A stretch of 59,637 bases of DNA from Chitinivibrionales bacterium. GTDB lineage: Bacteria; Fibrobacterota; Chitinivibrionia; Chitinivibrionales; JANQEN01. The notes below the pieces were generated by a model. It saw nothing but the letters and a program-made list of their open reading frames with translations, ran no database searches and was not told where the DNA came from. Shown here in pieces: positions 1 to 8,680 of the stretch. The stretch is from NCBI GenBank assembly GCA_028278335.1, contig JANQEN010000241.1, forward strand, positions 1-59,637, written 5' to 3'. The position numbers and the translations under genes are program-made. The first letter of the stretch is position 1, and every line of letters starts with the position of its first letter.

Positions 1-66
1 CGGTTTATGTCACTATTCCCGGTTACCTCCTTTCAGATAACTAGATTACACCCATGTCGGGCACAC
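1..66 (-). mobile_element. Group II intron 5' end (partial, runs off the window)
   Basis: Read on the minus strand from position 66, the sequence begins GTGTGCCCGACATGGGTG, close to the 5' end known from a widespread class of bacterial group II introns (GTGTGCCCGGCATGGGTG). It continues with a CTA-flanked small hairpin (arms GTTATC / GGTAAC) as expected for early domain I. Only 66 nt are in the window, so no reverse transcriptase or domain V can be seen. A terminator-like hairpin (73-87) lies 7 nt upstream of the putative 5' splice site, matching the habit of class C introns of inserting after stem-loops. The identification rests on memory of the 5' consensus. Confidence 0.45.
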
Positions 67-170
67 GCCTTCCCCTGCTTCGCAGGGTCGCCGTGGCTCT
101 GGGCTCGGCTCTTCCGCCTCGGTCTGGCCAAAGGCCAGACTAAACCCGCCGCCTGGCTAAGGCAAAAGAT
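67..170. repeat. GC-rich hairpin-bearing intergenic segment
   Basis: This stretch is clearly more GC-rich than the AT-rich DNA on its right. It holds two perfect hairpins: CCCTGC/GCAGGG at 73-87 with a 3-nt loop, and GTCTGGCC/GGCCAGAC at 122-140 with an AAA loop. Neither is followed by a clear T-run on either strand. It may be a dispersed palindromic repeat that served as the landing site of the neighbouring intron-like sequence. No gene is visible. Confidence 0.35.
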
Positions 171-283
171 TAATTATCTATAAATTCACAACTATCCTCT
201 GACACATCATAGCTAATTTATATGTATTTTACTTATGAACTAGCTTTTTACTAACATCTACCTATAAAATATCGGGTTGTTCT

Positions 284-2506
284 ATGGCTATAAAAAAAGC
301 AGTTTTACTCACAATTAGTATTGTCCTAATATTACTATCCTATGGTTTTACACAAACTATAGATACATCTACTGTTAAAAAAGATAGCACCGAAGCTATC
401 GAAAGTTTAGATAAACTCATTATCACTGCCACAAAAACTAACCGGCTCATGTCAGAGACACCGGCCAGTGTGAGTGTTCTCACCAAAGAGGAGATTGATG
501 TTTCTCCAGCAAAGAATGTGGATGATCTCATCATGTCCGAGACTGGTGTGCAGGTCAAACGGGTTGTTGGTATTGGTGAAGGTATCCCTTCGGATATTAT
601 AATTCGTGGAATATCCGGATCCCTGGGCTCTTCTCGAACTCTCATATTAGTTGATGGCATTCCCACCAATGCCTCGGGAACTCCCTTTCTTATACTTAAC
701 GAAATACCACTGGGTGCCATAAATACCATTGAAGTTGTCCGTGGTCCCTACTCAAGTCTCTACGGGGCAAATGCCTTTGGTGGAGCTGTTAATGTCAGAA
801 CAATAGAGGGACAGGGAAAACCAAAACTAACTAGCTCTATAGAAACCTCCTATCCCTTTACAGTAGGACATAAAACTTTTGCAAATAAAAAAGATTTCTC
901 CACGGCTCTCTCCGAGGCTGGAACCGATGCTTACTGGAATATTGAAGGAACTAGTAGTGGTGGCAATGATCGCTTCCACTACCTTGCCAGTGCTGGATTT
1001 CGCACCATTGGCAATTACCTACTACACGACTCAGCAACCACCAAACGAGACTCTACCCTTATATATAAGAAAAACGAAAATTATGATTACCGGGACACCC
1101 GCTTTTTTGGCAAGTGTGGATATCATGTAAATGATGCCCTCTCCTTGGAATTACATGGACGTTTTTTTGATAGTGAGCTGGGTTTCGGAAAAACAAAGAA
1201 AATCAAACCCGATTCTGTTGATATTGTAACTAAGGGAAGAAAGTTTGTTATCGGTCCTTTAGCTCGCTTGACTCTTAGCGAAAATGTAGACATGACCATT
1301 CGAACACACTATCGTACGCTCATTGGCGAATTTTGGAATGAGGAGAAACTTCCCGACGATTCATATTCACCGGGATATTGGAAGTCACAATCACACGATT
1401 GGCAGATTGAATCTCAAGCAATAATACAAGCTGGTAAATCCCAAGTAATTACCTGTGGATTAGATATATTAGGCAATGCTATCCATTTTGGTGAAAAAAC
1501 CAATCCCCAAACAGGTTCACAAATTCCAGCCACCTATGCAGTAGATGCTAGCATATCTAATATAGCACTCTTTGCTCAGGATGAAATTACATTAAAAAAG
1601 CTTATTATCATTCCGGGAGCACGGATTGATTATCACTCAGATTTCGGCAGCGCACTCTCACCAAAATTAGGTATATCCTACAAGCTATTTGATTGGATGC
1701 GCATTCGAAATTCCGTAGGAAGAGCCTTTCGAGCACCCACTCTCAGTGAGCTTTATATGCCCGATTTAAGAATCCGCTCCGATTTAAATCTCAAGCCAAA
1801 TCCTAATCTAAAACCCGAATTTATGCGGGCTATAGATGGTGGTATTGATCTTTTTCCAACATCAACACTTCGTTTACAAATTGGTGGCTTCCTCAATCAA
1901 ATGAAAGATCTCATTGGACAGACAGTGGTTATTTCTGATTCGTCAGTCACCCATGCCAATATATCCGATGCTTGGTCACGGGGCCTTGAAGTTGATTTTG
2001 AGTGGCAGTGGACTGATTGGCTTAATGTATTTGTCAATTATGTGTTCCAAAAAACTAAAAATGAGAGTGCCAGTGCTATCAGAAAAATGTTTCAAAGAGC
2101 TAAGAATTTAAGAGGTTACGAGCTTCATGTCTCGCTTGACTATGTGCCTAGCCAGACTGCAGATATCGGTTTTCGCTTACTTAAAAAACTTGGTAACTCA
2201 ACTCTTGAAGGTACTTTAACTCAATTTTTTGTGGGAAGACGTCAGTACCAAGAATGGACTGAAATAGTTTATAAGAGGGATGTCATGTCAATACCTGAGG
2301 GAAATATTATTAAGGTATATATTGATCCACCATTAATCGCTTTAGATGCCCATTGGAGAACTGATATGAGTATAAAGTGGACATCTCACAAATTACTATG
2401 GGCGGCACTCAACATTCAAAATGTTTTTAATGCTGAATATGAGGAGCATGGAGGAACACTCTCCCCGGGTCGTTTTGCCTCGTTAAGAATTGGAATTAAT
2501 CTATAG
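284..2506 (+). CDS. TonB-dependent outer-membrane receptor
   Basis: Energised outer-membrane importer for a siderophore, vitamin or oligomer; the substrate cannot be told. Residues 1-24 form a signal peptide ending FTQ. Near residue 43 is a TonB-box/plug start (DKLIITATKT), followed by a plug domain with the usual ILVDGIP, IEVVRGP and LYGANAFGG motifs (to about residue 170). The rest is a 22-strand-type beta-barrel ending RFASLRIGINL, and the 740-residue length fits the family. The start has no clear Shine-Dalgarno. No cobalamin riboswitch is visible upstream, so a BtuB role is not supported. It converges with the next gene, leaving only 16 bp. Confidence 0.9.
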   Translation: MAIKKAVLLTISIVLILLSYGFTQTIDTSTVKKDSTEAIESLDKLIITATKTNRLMSETPASVSVLTKEEIDVSPAKNVDDLIMSETGVQVKRVVGIGEGIPSDIIIRGISGSLGSSRTLILVDGIPTNASGTPFLILNEIPLGAINTIEVVRGPYSSLYGANAFGGAVNVRTIEGQGKPKLTSSIETSYPFTVGHKTFANKKDFSTALSEAGTDAYWNIEGTSSGGNDRFHYLASAGFRTIGNYLLHDSATTKRDSTLIYKKNENYDYRDTRFFGKCGYHVNDALSLELHGRFFDSELGFGKTKKIKPDSVDIVTKGRKFVIGPLARLTLSENVDMTIRTHYRTLIGEFWNEEKLPDDSYSPGYWKSQSHDWQIESQAIIQAGKSQVITCGLDILGNAIHFGEKTNPQTGSQIPATYAVDASISNIALFAQDEITLKKLIIIPGARIDYHSDFGSALSPKLGISYKLFDWMRIRNSVGRAFRAPTLSELYMPDLRIRSDLNLKPNPNLKPEFMRAIDGGIDLFPTSTLRLQIGGFLNQMKDLIGQTVVISDSSVTHANISDAWSRGLEVDFEWQWTDWLNVFVNYVFQKTKNESASAIRKMFQRAKNLRGYELHVSLDYVPSQTADIGFRLLKKLGNSTLEGTLTQFFVGRRQYQEWTEIVYKRDVMSIPEGNIIKVYIDPPLIALDAHWRTDMSIKWTSHKLLWAALNIQNVFNAEYEEHGGTLSPGRFASLRIGINL

Positions 2507-2522
2507 AGAGTAAAGGCTCAAT

Positions 2523-3065
2523 TCAATCGAATCTGTTGCGCAACTCCCAGGTCCCAAGATGCTTATAGAGTGTGTCTGGGTTGACAATTCCCTTTTCTAT
2601 TATATTAAGGTAAAAATCAGTATCAACCTCTTGTACTATCAACTGGATCAATAGGGCATTGGGAATAAAGGGTGGTGTTGCAGGAACCTCTTCCTCCCAG
2701 GTACCGATGACGTCTCCAGCACGAACAACCTTACGCTCCATCTGCAATTGTAAGGTTGAGAGCATTTCAACAATGGCCGAATCCAAGAATCCGTACATAA
2801 AGGGTGCCAAATCTTTGGCCTTAATTACCCAAAGATTGGTGGTTGAGCCAGTAGTATCTAGAATGATGGTATCACCACACACATCACCAGGTAAGGGTTT
2901 GAGGGTATCTGGATTGGCTGAAGTATCCAAAATAAAGCACTCCTCGCCATAGAGGTAGAGTGAGTCACCAGGGGTAATAACCAAATCCTCTCCTTCATCT
3001 CCACAATTATAAAACAGTACTGTAATGGATAGGGCCAAACATATAAAAAAGAGAAACTGTTTCAT
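2523..3065 (-). CDS. Putative lipoprotein of unknown function
   Basis: A 180-residue protein with a hydrophobic N-terminus (residues 3-18) and a lipobox-like FYNC|GDEGED; the Asn at -1 is unusual, so lipidation is probable rather than certain. The mature part is acidic and Asp/Thr-rich with predicted beta character, and no known domain is recognised. The start is supported by GGGAG about 7 nt upstream. It sits tail to tail with the TonB receptor, and a family B repeat lies just upstream of it. It is probably exposed at the envelope. Confidence 0.7.
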   Translation of the reverse strand: MKQFLFFICLALSITVLFYNCGDEGEDLVITPGDSLYLYGEECFILDTSANPDTLKPLPGDVCGDTIILDTTGSTTNLWVIKAKDLAPFMYGFLDSAIVEMLSTLQLQMERKVVRAGDVIGTWEEEVPATPPFIPNALLIQLIVQEVDTDFYLNIIEKGIVNPDTLYKHLGTWELRNRFD

Positions 3066-3109
3066 GATCTACTCCCTGGATAGAGTAATTACTAAGCTAT
3101 TTAGGTTCT

Positions 3110-3338
3110 ACCTAAATTGAGCGATTGTTTTGAGGAAAGGTTGCGTTAGCCGTGCTACAAATGGATTCGCTAAAAACGGAGCTTAACCTGGAAGGTTAAG
3201 TGAGTATTTTAAAGAATCTCAGGAGTAGTGCGGATGACGTGAGATTTTCCACCGGGCATATACAAATATACTGCAGCCTTGGTAGCTTTTACCTTTCCCA
3301 GCTGAATGAAATGAAAAATAAAATCGTTCATTTTAGGT
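3110..3338. repeat. Family B MITE-like element, copy 1 (229 bp)
   Basis: Ends are near-inverted: ACCTAAATTGAGCGATT at the left and AAATCGTTCATTTTAGGT at the right. The first ~145 bp match the copy at 24571-24734 almost base for base. This copy holds about 65 extra bp before its right end. Internally there is a perfect hairpin CTTAACCT/AGGTTAAG and an AATCTC/GAGATT pair. A perfect 8-bp palindrome, ATTTAGGT-TCT-ACCTAAAT (3099-3117), spans its left border, as if another element end abuts it. It fills most of the 374-bp gap before the sigma gene; the rest holds only the terminator at 3391-3412. Confidence 0.75.
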
Positions 3339-3390
3339 TGTACTTATAATATAACATTTTTTCTTTGATTTTTTTCGCTCAAAACAAAAA

Positions 3391-3412
3391 AGGCAGGTTA
3401 AACACCTGCCTT
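3391..3412 (-). terminator. Rho-independent terminator of the sigma factor gene
   Basis: A perfect GGCAGGT/ACCTGCC stem with a 5-nt loop lies 28 bp past the sigma gene stop. On the minus strand it is followed by TTTTTTGTTTTG, a good U-tract. The plus strand also shows TTATTTTTT, so it may work in both directions. Confidence 0.85.
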
Positions 3413-3439
3413 ATTTTTTATTTCTTTGTTACCCTAAGA

Positions 3440-4300
3440 TTAAAAGAGCGTGTTGCGCATAAGTTTTTGACACTTTCCAGAGCGTTTCAGCTTTTTCAGG
3501 GCCGCATCCTTAATTTGTCGAACCCGCTCACGAGTAATATCCGATTGTTTACCAATCTCTTCCAGTGTATAACTGGTCTCTTCACCAATACCAAAGTACA
3601 TGCGAACTACGTTACGTTCCCGTTCAGTGAGGATCCCCAAGACTTTCTCAATCTCCTTATTGATCGATTTCTTTTCTGCAGTATTGTCAGAATCGATCTG
3701 GTCCTCATTGGGAAGCACATCAATAAGCGTACCGGCGTTTTCGTCTTTAATAGGTGCATCTAAGGATGCATGGCGGTTGCTTATTTTCATTGTGTTGGTA
3801 ACGTCAGATTCGCTCATCTCCAGCTCATCTGCCACTTCAGAATCATTGGGTAGTCGACGATACTTTTGCTCCAAGCGAGCACGAACCTTTCCCACCTTAT
3901 GAATGGTTGCAACGCGATTAAGCGGAACCTTTACAATACGGGAATGGTCGGCAAGTCCCTGAAGGATCGCCTGTCTGATCCACCATACCGCATAGGAGAT
4001 AAACTTGAAGTTTTTCTTTTCATCAAAACGGTAGGCAGCTCTGATCAAACCAAGATTACCTTCATTAATCAAGTCTGATAGCGGCATTCCCTGATTCTGA
4101 TAGTTACGAGCCACACTAACAACGAAGCGTAAATTAGCTTTGATAAGCTTTTCAACAGCTTTTTGATCACCTTTTCTAATACGCCGTGCTGTTTCAGCCT
4201 CTTCCGGTGCGGAAAGAGCCTTATGTCTGGCAATATCTCTCAGGTAAAGCCCTAAGGAGCCATCTTCAGCAAAGAGAGGGTTTTTTTCAATTGAGATCAA
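3440..4300 (-). CDS. rpoD: RNA polymerase sigma factor, RpoD-like short primary type
   Basis: Directs RNA polymerase to housekeeping promoters. It has region 1.2 (SLGLYLRDIAR, ~15-25), region 2 with the -10-binding NLRFVVSVARNYQ...LSDLINEGNLGLIRA and YAVWWIRQAI (56-115), region 3 (~125-190), and region 4 with TLEEIGKQSDITRERVRQIK (~245-265). It lacks the long region 1.1 and the non-conserved insert of enterobacterial RpoD; at 286 residues it resembles the short primary sigma of Bacteroidetes-type bacteria. The start is TTG, supported by GGGAGAG 3-5 nt upstream; no better ATG exists upstream. Transcribed alone between its own promoter and terminator. A group 2 paralogue cannot be excluded. Confidence 0.88.
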   Translation of the reverse strand: MISIEKNPLFAEDGSLGLYLRDIARHKALSAPEEAETARRIRKGDQKAVEKLIKANLRFVVSVARNYQNQGMPLSDLINEGNLGLIRAAYRFDEKKNFKFISYAVWWIRQAILQGLADHSRIVKVPLNRVATIHKVGKVRARLEQKYRRLPNDSEVADELEMSESDVTNTMKISNRHASLDAPIKDENAGTLIDVLPNEDQIDSDNTAEKKSINKEIEKVLGILTERERNVVRMYFGIGEETSYTLEEIGKQSDITRERVRQIKDAALKKLKRSGKCQKLMRNTLF

Positions 4301-4358
4301 TTTCTCTCCCTTGATAAAAGTTAATATGAAAAATTGTTATTATCGTTATTATTGTATT

Positions 4359-4386
4359 CGTATATCGTAAAAATTTATTGTTTCAA
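4359..4386 (-). promoter_or_regulatory. Candidate sigma-70 promoter of the sigma factor gene
   Basis: On the minus strand TTGAAA (4381-4386), a 16-nt spacer and TATACG (4359-4364) lie about 60 nt upstream of the TTG start. The leader between is extremely AT-rich. The -10 is imperfect. Confidence 0.4.
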
Positions 4387-4748
4387 GTGCCTTTTTTTTA
4401 ATGTGACCCAATTATACAACAAATCACCCTAATAATCTATATATTTTTTTTGAAAATTGTTAAAAATTATAAAAAAATTTTTATTTGGTTTTTCGTGCAT
4501 ATTTTGAATTTTTACTAACAAACAAAGGATCTGACAGGGCAATTATTCGTAAAACTGCGAGATTTTAAAGACCGTTGGAACAATTTATTACAGGATAACC
4601 TTTTAATATAATTAATTAATTCCAAAAAAGGTTATTTTTTTTAAATAATCCAGAATTTCTTTAAAAAACATATTAATCAGAGAATCAAAACTCTTTGTAG
4701 AATAAAGGCTATCCGCTTAGTTTCAAGAGGATAACAAAAGATAGGCTG
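4387..4748. other. Gene-free, very AT-rich intergenic region
   Basis: Long A and T runs dominate (for example around 4440-4500 and 4600-4660). No ORF with coding character, no clear hairpin terminator and no repeat shared with the rest of the window were found. Bent or upstream-element DNA serving the sigma gene promoter is possible. Confidence 0.5.
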
Positions 4749-5000
4749 TTAAAAAACCAACTTAGAAATAAAATCGTTTGTTAAAGCTGGTATTGGGAGG
4801 GTTATATTTTCAATACCCAATATGATAAGGAGTATTTCTACACTAAAAATAATTCCAGCAAGAACCAGAAGATTTGTGAAGAGAAATACCACACTTTTGC
4901 GTACTCTTCGCTGCCGCCTGCTTATCATGATAAGCTTTCCAAGATTAAACAACAATCGGGCCATGAGTTTGAAAAATCCCTCTTTTAATGCTTTTGACAT
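4749..5000 (-). CDS. Small single-pass membrane protein
   Basis: About 83 residues beginning MSKALKEGFF. A basic stretch (RRQRRVRK, ~30-37) precedes one long hydrophobic segment of about 28 residues (VVFLFTNLLVLAGIIF...), giving an N-in topology. I chose the inner ATG because GAGAGGTG lies 8 nt upstream; a TTG six codons earlier overlaps that Shine-Dalgarno. No family is recognised. It stands alone, divergent from tRNA-Lys. Confidence 0.55.
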   Translation of the reverse strand: MSKALKEGFFKLMARLLFNLGKLIMISRRQRRVRKSVVFLFTNLLVLAGIIFSVEILLIILGIENITLPIPALTNDFISKLVF

Positions 5001-5112
5001 AAAAACTGCACCTCTCAAAATAATGAACGCTCACCAATAAGGCAATTTAGATTTATCATCTGCCAGCATCTACTTTTACTTTATCATAAATACCTATTAT
5101 GTTCAACCCTGT

Positions 5113-5141
5113 TTGACCATCAATTTTGTATGATATATATT
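5113..5141 (+). promoter_or_regulatory. Promoter of tRNA-Lys
   Basis: TTGACC (5113-5118), a 17-nt spacer and TATATT (5136-5141) end 13 nt before the mature tRNA 5' end, the normal geometry for a bacterial tRNA promoter. Confidence 0.7.
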
Positions 5142-5154
5142 TGGCTACTATTAT

Positions 5155-5227
5155 GCACCATTAGCTCAGCTGGCAGAGCAACTGACTCTTAATCAGTGGG
5201 TCCGGGGTTCGAATCCCTGATGGTGTA
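5155..5227 (+). tRNA. tRNA-Lys (anticodon CUU)
   Basis: A complete 73-nt cloverleaf. The acceptor GCACCAT pairs with ATGGTGT (first pair G-U), then discriminator A. The D-arm is AGCTC...GAGCA and the anticodon stem ACTGA/TCAGT with loop CTCTTAA (anticodon CTT at 5188-5190). The T-arm contains GGGGTTCGAATCCC. The 3' CCA is not encoded, so it must be added enzymatically. It reads AAG. Confidence 0.96.
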
Positions 5228-5235
5228 TAAAAAAA

Positions 5236-5264
5236 GGAACTCGGAAAACCGAGTTCCTTTTTTT
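5236..5264 (+). terminator. Terminator of tRNA-Lys
   Basis: A perfect 9-bp stem GGAACTCGG/CCGAGTTCC with an AAAA loop is followed by seven T's. An A-run precedes it, so it could also stop transcription from the other strand. Confidence 0.92.
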
Positions 5265-5708
5265 ATACCTACCATGGGATAATCGAAGTCATTCGCTTTA
5301 GCAATTGGGGTTTGACCGCGGAGCAGAGAGCGAGAGACGCGAGCTCAATCCCTGATAGCCCGAAGGGCTAATTTTATATAGTAACAAACTTCATTTTTAA
5401 TACAGCCATAGGATATTCGACAATATTCGCTTTAGCAATTGGGGTTTGACCGCGAAGCAGAGAGCGAGAGAATCGAGCTCAATCCCTGATAGCCCGAAGG
5501 GCTAATTTTATATAGTAACAGACTTCATTTTTAATACAACCATAGAATATTCGACAATATTCGCTTTAGCAATTGGGGTTTGACCGCGAAGCAGAGGGCG
5601 AGTAAAACGAGCTCAATCCCTGATAGCCCGAAGGGCTAATATTACTTAGCATAACCTCTTTTTTTTATTACACACCAGGAGACAATCGAAGCCATTTGCT
5701 TTAGCGAT
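5265..5708. repeat. Three 134-bp tandem repeats plus a partial fourth
   Basis: GGGGTTTGACCGCG recurs at 5307, 5441 and 5575, an exact 134-bp period; a degenerate fourth start reaches about 5708. Each unit contains GCTTTAGCAATTGGGGTT, a ~34-nt GC-rich loop, then AATCCCTGAT, then a TAGCCC-GAA-GGGCTA hairpin. GGGGTT and AATCCCTGAT are also the two halves of the T-arm of the adjacent tRNA-Lys (5204-5221). The units differ at few positions and carry no ORF. This fills most of the 620-bp gap after the tRNA; 5709-5787 shows only a short CACTGCGCTCGCAATGA-type repeat fragment near 5720. Confidence 0.85.
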
Positions 5709-5787
5709 TAAGAATGCTTCACTGCGCTCGCAATGATACCAACAGAGCATTTCTTTTGGTATTCCGCACACAATCTAATATTAAAAG

Positions 5788-5817
5788 AAGGGTCTCCCAT
5801 TCAATTGAGAAACCCTT
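5788..5817 (-). terminator. Probable terminator of the FecR/PKD/FGE lipoprotein gene
   Basis: The stem AAGGGTcTC/GAaACCCTT has one mismatch and a 12-nt loop. On the minus strand it is followed by the U-rich CTTTTAAT. It lies about 30 bp past the stop codon at 5849. Confidence 0.6.
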
Positions 5818-5848
5818 ATATTTTAATTATTTTACTTACAATCTATAG

Positions 5849-8680
5849 TTATTTACAGCAACGAAACCCCACATACATATACTTCTTCTTCCCATTAAGT
5901 AATATATGAGAATCACAGCGGGCCCGTTTTCCGTCATCCTGCCACCATCCCCCAACAACATAATGCTGATTCCCCTTTGTGGTTGAGGTCCACTCAGCAA
6001 GGTTTCCGCTCATGTCATACACATCATACCCACTGACGCATTCGGGAAACTCTCCGCTCTTTGCCACCTGATTATCAGTGTGCCTATTTCCAAAGGTATT
6101 ACATTTATCTGGTTCATATTTTCGTCCATAGGGAAAGGCATATCGCTTCTCGTTTCCTAAGCAGGCTGCTTGCATCTCCTTGACAGTGCAGAGTCGCTTA
6201 CCCGCCTTTTCACAGGCAGCACGAGCCTCATCCACCGTAACACTACGAAGTGGCAACTCTCCCTTGTCATTAGGCCACTCATATTTGTCAATACAAAAAG
6301 CCTCTTCCTTAACCGTAGCCATACCCTTAGGACAGATGACAACAACCAGAGTATCCGTGTCAAAGGCGCCTTCAGAATCGGTTACCTTAAGCACTGCTCG
6401 GGAGTACTCTAAAAATTGATACTCAGTATAGGCGGTATCTTTGGCGCTCCAATCATAGGTGCCATCGCCATTAAAATCCCACTCATATTTAACGATATTG
6501 CCATCGGGGTCCTCTCCCCGTCCATTGAGTTTAACCCGTTTCTTTTTTCGTGAGACCACATCATCACCGGCAATTGCCTTGGGAGGGTTGTTTCCTACCG
6601 TAACCAATGCTGTATCCTTTGCCATGGTGCCATCATCTTTTTTTACGCCAAAGGTTACGATATAGTTACCCTTTTTAGCATAGGTGTGCTTTGCTTGGGC
6701 AGTCTTGGTTGAGGACCACTCATATTTTTTATCCCCATCAAAATCCCAGTGATAGGAAAGGATTTTATTATCCTTGTCCTTGGCAACCCCCTGGACGTTG
6801 AAGGGTACATTTACATTTGCACTATAGGGTCCACCAGCATCAATCTCCGTTTTCGCATCAACAACAACTATGTCCTTGGATTCTGATGCGCTCATCCCTT
6901 TCTCATTGGTGACAGCGCAGACCATGGTATATACACCAGCTTCTTTATAGGCGTAAGTTGTTGAAGGATCTTTGGATTTTTTTTCAAACATACCAACACC
7001 GGCAAAATCCCAGGCATACTCGGTAATAGCAAAGACCTTATCCTCTGCTTCACAGGTGGCAGTAACCTTCTCAGACACATTTACTGTATCCGGTGCAATA
7101 ATTTTTTTGATGGTAATCCCAGGATAGACCTCTATCTTTTTAGTAAAAAGCATACGATTATTGTCTTCATCCAATATTTCTGCTGCCACTGTAAAGGTAC
7201 CAGCCACATCCCACATATTTTTTACTTGTACCTCACCGGTATAGGTACCATCATCAGGATAATCCCAGCGTTTATCACCATTAAGATCCCAACGCAATCG
7301 GAGTCTACCTGTTTGGGCAATCTCCTTTTCAGGTTGGCTGATGGTAAAAGTATAAACTGTACCAATGGTCCCGAACTCAGGCGAAGCGACAATATCAATC
7401 TTGGGAGGTGCTGTCACGGTAACAGTGCTGGATGCTAACGCTGTCTGCCCCTTATCATTCTTGACTTGGAGAGTAACCGTATACTCACCAGCTTTTGTGT
7501 AGGTATGCTTCACCTTAGCTTGACTATCAAAAGCACCTGTTTGAGGGTAGTCCCAAGTACCATTACCATCAACATCAAAGCGATAACTTAATCCCGCTGC
7601 TCTACCCAGTTCATTGACAGAACGAGCCCCATTTATGACAACAGATTTATCAACCCTGGTTGTTGCAGGGACCTCTATCACCGCGTTTAGATCACCTATA
7701 ACTGTTAAATAGTAATGCAAACCAGAAGAGTTTCCTGACTCATCCTCTGCGGTGATATACACCTTAAAAGTACCTGGCCTTTTAGGAACATAGTGAACCA
7801 CACCCCCAGTTTTGGATACATTCATGCCTCGTGGACCTTTAAGAAGGTAATACTTTACTGATGAGCCTTCAGGATCCTTTGCTGCAAGTTGCACAATATA
7901 TTGTTTTCCCGGTTCACACTGCCGTTTTGGTTTAGTTTGCCATACCGGAGGTAAATCCTTCTCCTCTTCCTCCTCCTCTTCAACGGCAGCAACGGGACTC
8001 TCAGCAACTAAGCAACCAGAGGCCGAAGCCAAAGACTCAATATTACGAGTGCCAACCCATTGTGTAAGCCCATCAAAGTCATCCTGGGTAATTGAAATGG
8101 CCGCGCTTACATAACCACCATTCTTCACCAAAACCTTTTTACACTCACCAATATCCATCCCCTTATGATCACGGGGAAAGAGCGAGGTCTCGCCTTCTAA
8201 GATTCGAACAAGGGATATTTTTTGCTTTGCAAAATAGGAGAGAGAGAAACTAGCCTCTTTACCAACCACCGAAAGATTTGGCGTTGAAAAGGCGGTTGAC
8301 ACCTGCAGTCCCGTGGAGGAGAGATATTCTAAAAAGAGTTCTCCCGATTGTAATACCACAGAAACGGTAAGGTCACGACTCTTTTTTTCATATTCAAACT
8401 CAATCAGAGCTTTACTCTTTTGATTAAAGTAGAGAATTCTTTGACCAGCAAGTGTGACCGACAGAGAGGCACCTTCTCCAATTTCTAATTGGTCATTAGT
8501 TTGAAGAGTGAAGCCTTCCTCAAGGACAACCTTGTCACCATTGCGAATGACCTGTGCTGAACCAGATAGAGATAGTACTTCCGGACTTATCCCTTCTTCA
8601 CCTTTTTTTCCACAGGTGAACCATAAAAGTGCTATTGCACAGAGTAGAGATAGGGTAATGATTTTTTTTCCATTTTGCAT
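5849..8680 (-). CDS. Large lipoprotein: FecR-like domain, PKD repeats, FGE-sulfatase domain
   Basis: A 943-residue envelope protein. Residues 1-22 are a signal with lipobox-like LWFTC|GKKGEEG. Residues ~35-200 look FecR-like (LQTNDQLEIGEGASLSV, a beta-rich anchor). An acidic E-run lies near 234-242. Several Ig-like/PKD domains follow (~245-785), five carrying the typical YxWDFDGDG / FDVDGNGTWDY motif and NVTVT-type ends. The C-terminal ~150 residues are an FGE/SUMF1-like fold (FCIDKYEWP, SVTVDEARAACEKAGKRLC, YDMSGNLAEWTS, VGGWWQDD, VGFRCCK). In such proteins the FGE fold is often a binding rather than a catalytic module. AGGA upstream supports the start. It is monocistronic; ligand unknown. 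Confidence 0.85.
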   Translation of the reverse strand: MQNGKKIITLSLLCAIALLWFTCGKKGEEGISPEVLSLSGSAQVIRNGDKVVLEEGFTLQTNDQLEIGEGASLSVTLAGQRILYFNQKSKALIEFEYEKKSRDLTVSVVLQSGELFLEYLSSTGLQVSTAFSTPNLSVVGKEASFSLSYFAKQKISLVRILEGETSLFPRDHKGMDIGECKKVLVKNGGYVSAAISITQDDFDGLTQWVGTRNIESLASASGCLVAESPVAAVEEEEEEEKDLPPVWQTKPKRQCEPGKQYIVQLAAKDPEGSSVKYYLLKGPRGMNVSKTGGVVHYVPKRPGTFKVYITAEDESGNSSGLHYYLTVIGDLNAVIEVPATTRVDKSVVINGARSVNELGRAAGLSYRFDVDGNGTWDYPQTGAFDSQAKVKHTYTKAGEYTVTLQVKNDKGQTALASSTVTVTAPPKIDIVASPEFGTIGTVYTFTISQPEKEIAQTGRLRLRWDLNGDKRWDYPDDGTYTGEVQVKNMWDVAGTFTVAAEILDEDNNRMLFTKKIEVYPGITIKKIIAPDTVNVSEKVTATCEAEDKVFAITEYAWDFAGVGMFEKKSKDPSTTYAYKEAGVYTMVCAVTNEKGMSASESKDIVVVDAKTEIDAGGPYSANVNVPFNVQGVAKDKDNKILSYHWDFDGDKKYEWSSTKTAQAKHTYAKKGNYIVTFGVKKDDGTMAKDTALVTVGNNPPKAIAGDDVVSRKKKRVKLNGRGEDPDGNIVKYEWDFNGDGTYDWSAKDTAYTEYQFLEYSRAVLKVTDSEGAFDTDTLVVVICPKGMATVKEEAFCIDKYEWPNDKGELPLRSVTVDEARAACEKAGKRLCTVKEMQAACLGNEKRYAFPYGRKYEPDKCNTFGNRHTDNQVAKSGEFPECVSGYDVYDMSGNLAEWTSTTKGNQHYVVGGWWQDDGKRARCDSHILLNGKKKYMYVGFRCCK

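Noticed and set aside
1..283. Cobalamin riboswitch upstream of the TonB receptor
   Set aside because: Neither the conserved GCCACTG box nor the expected core elements can be found on the plus strand.
5265..5708. CRISPR array
   Set aside because: The units are 134 bp long and repeat in full, without short repeats alternating with unique spacers, and no cas genes are near.
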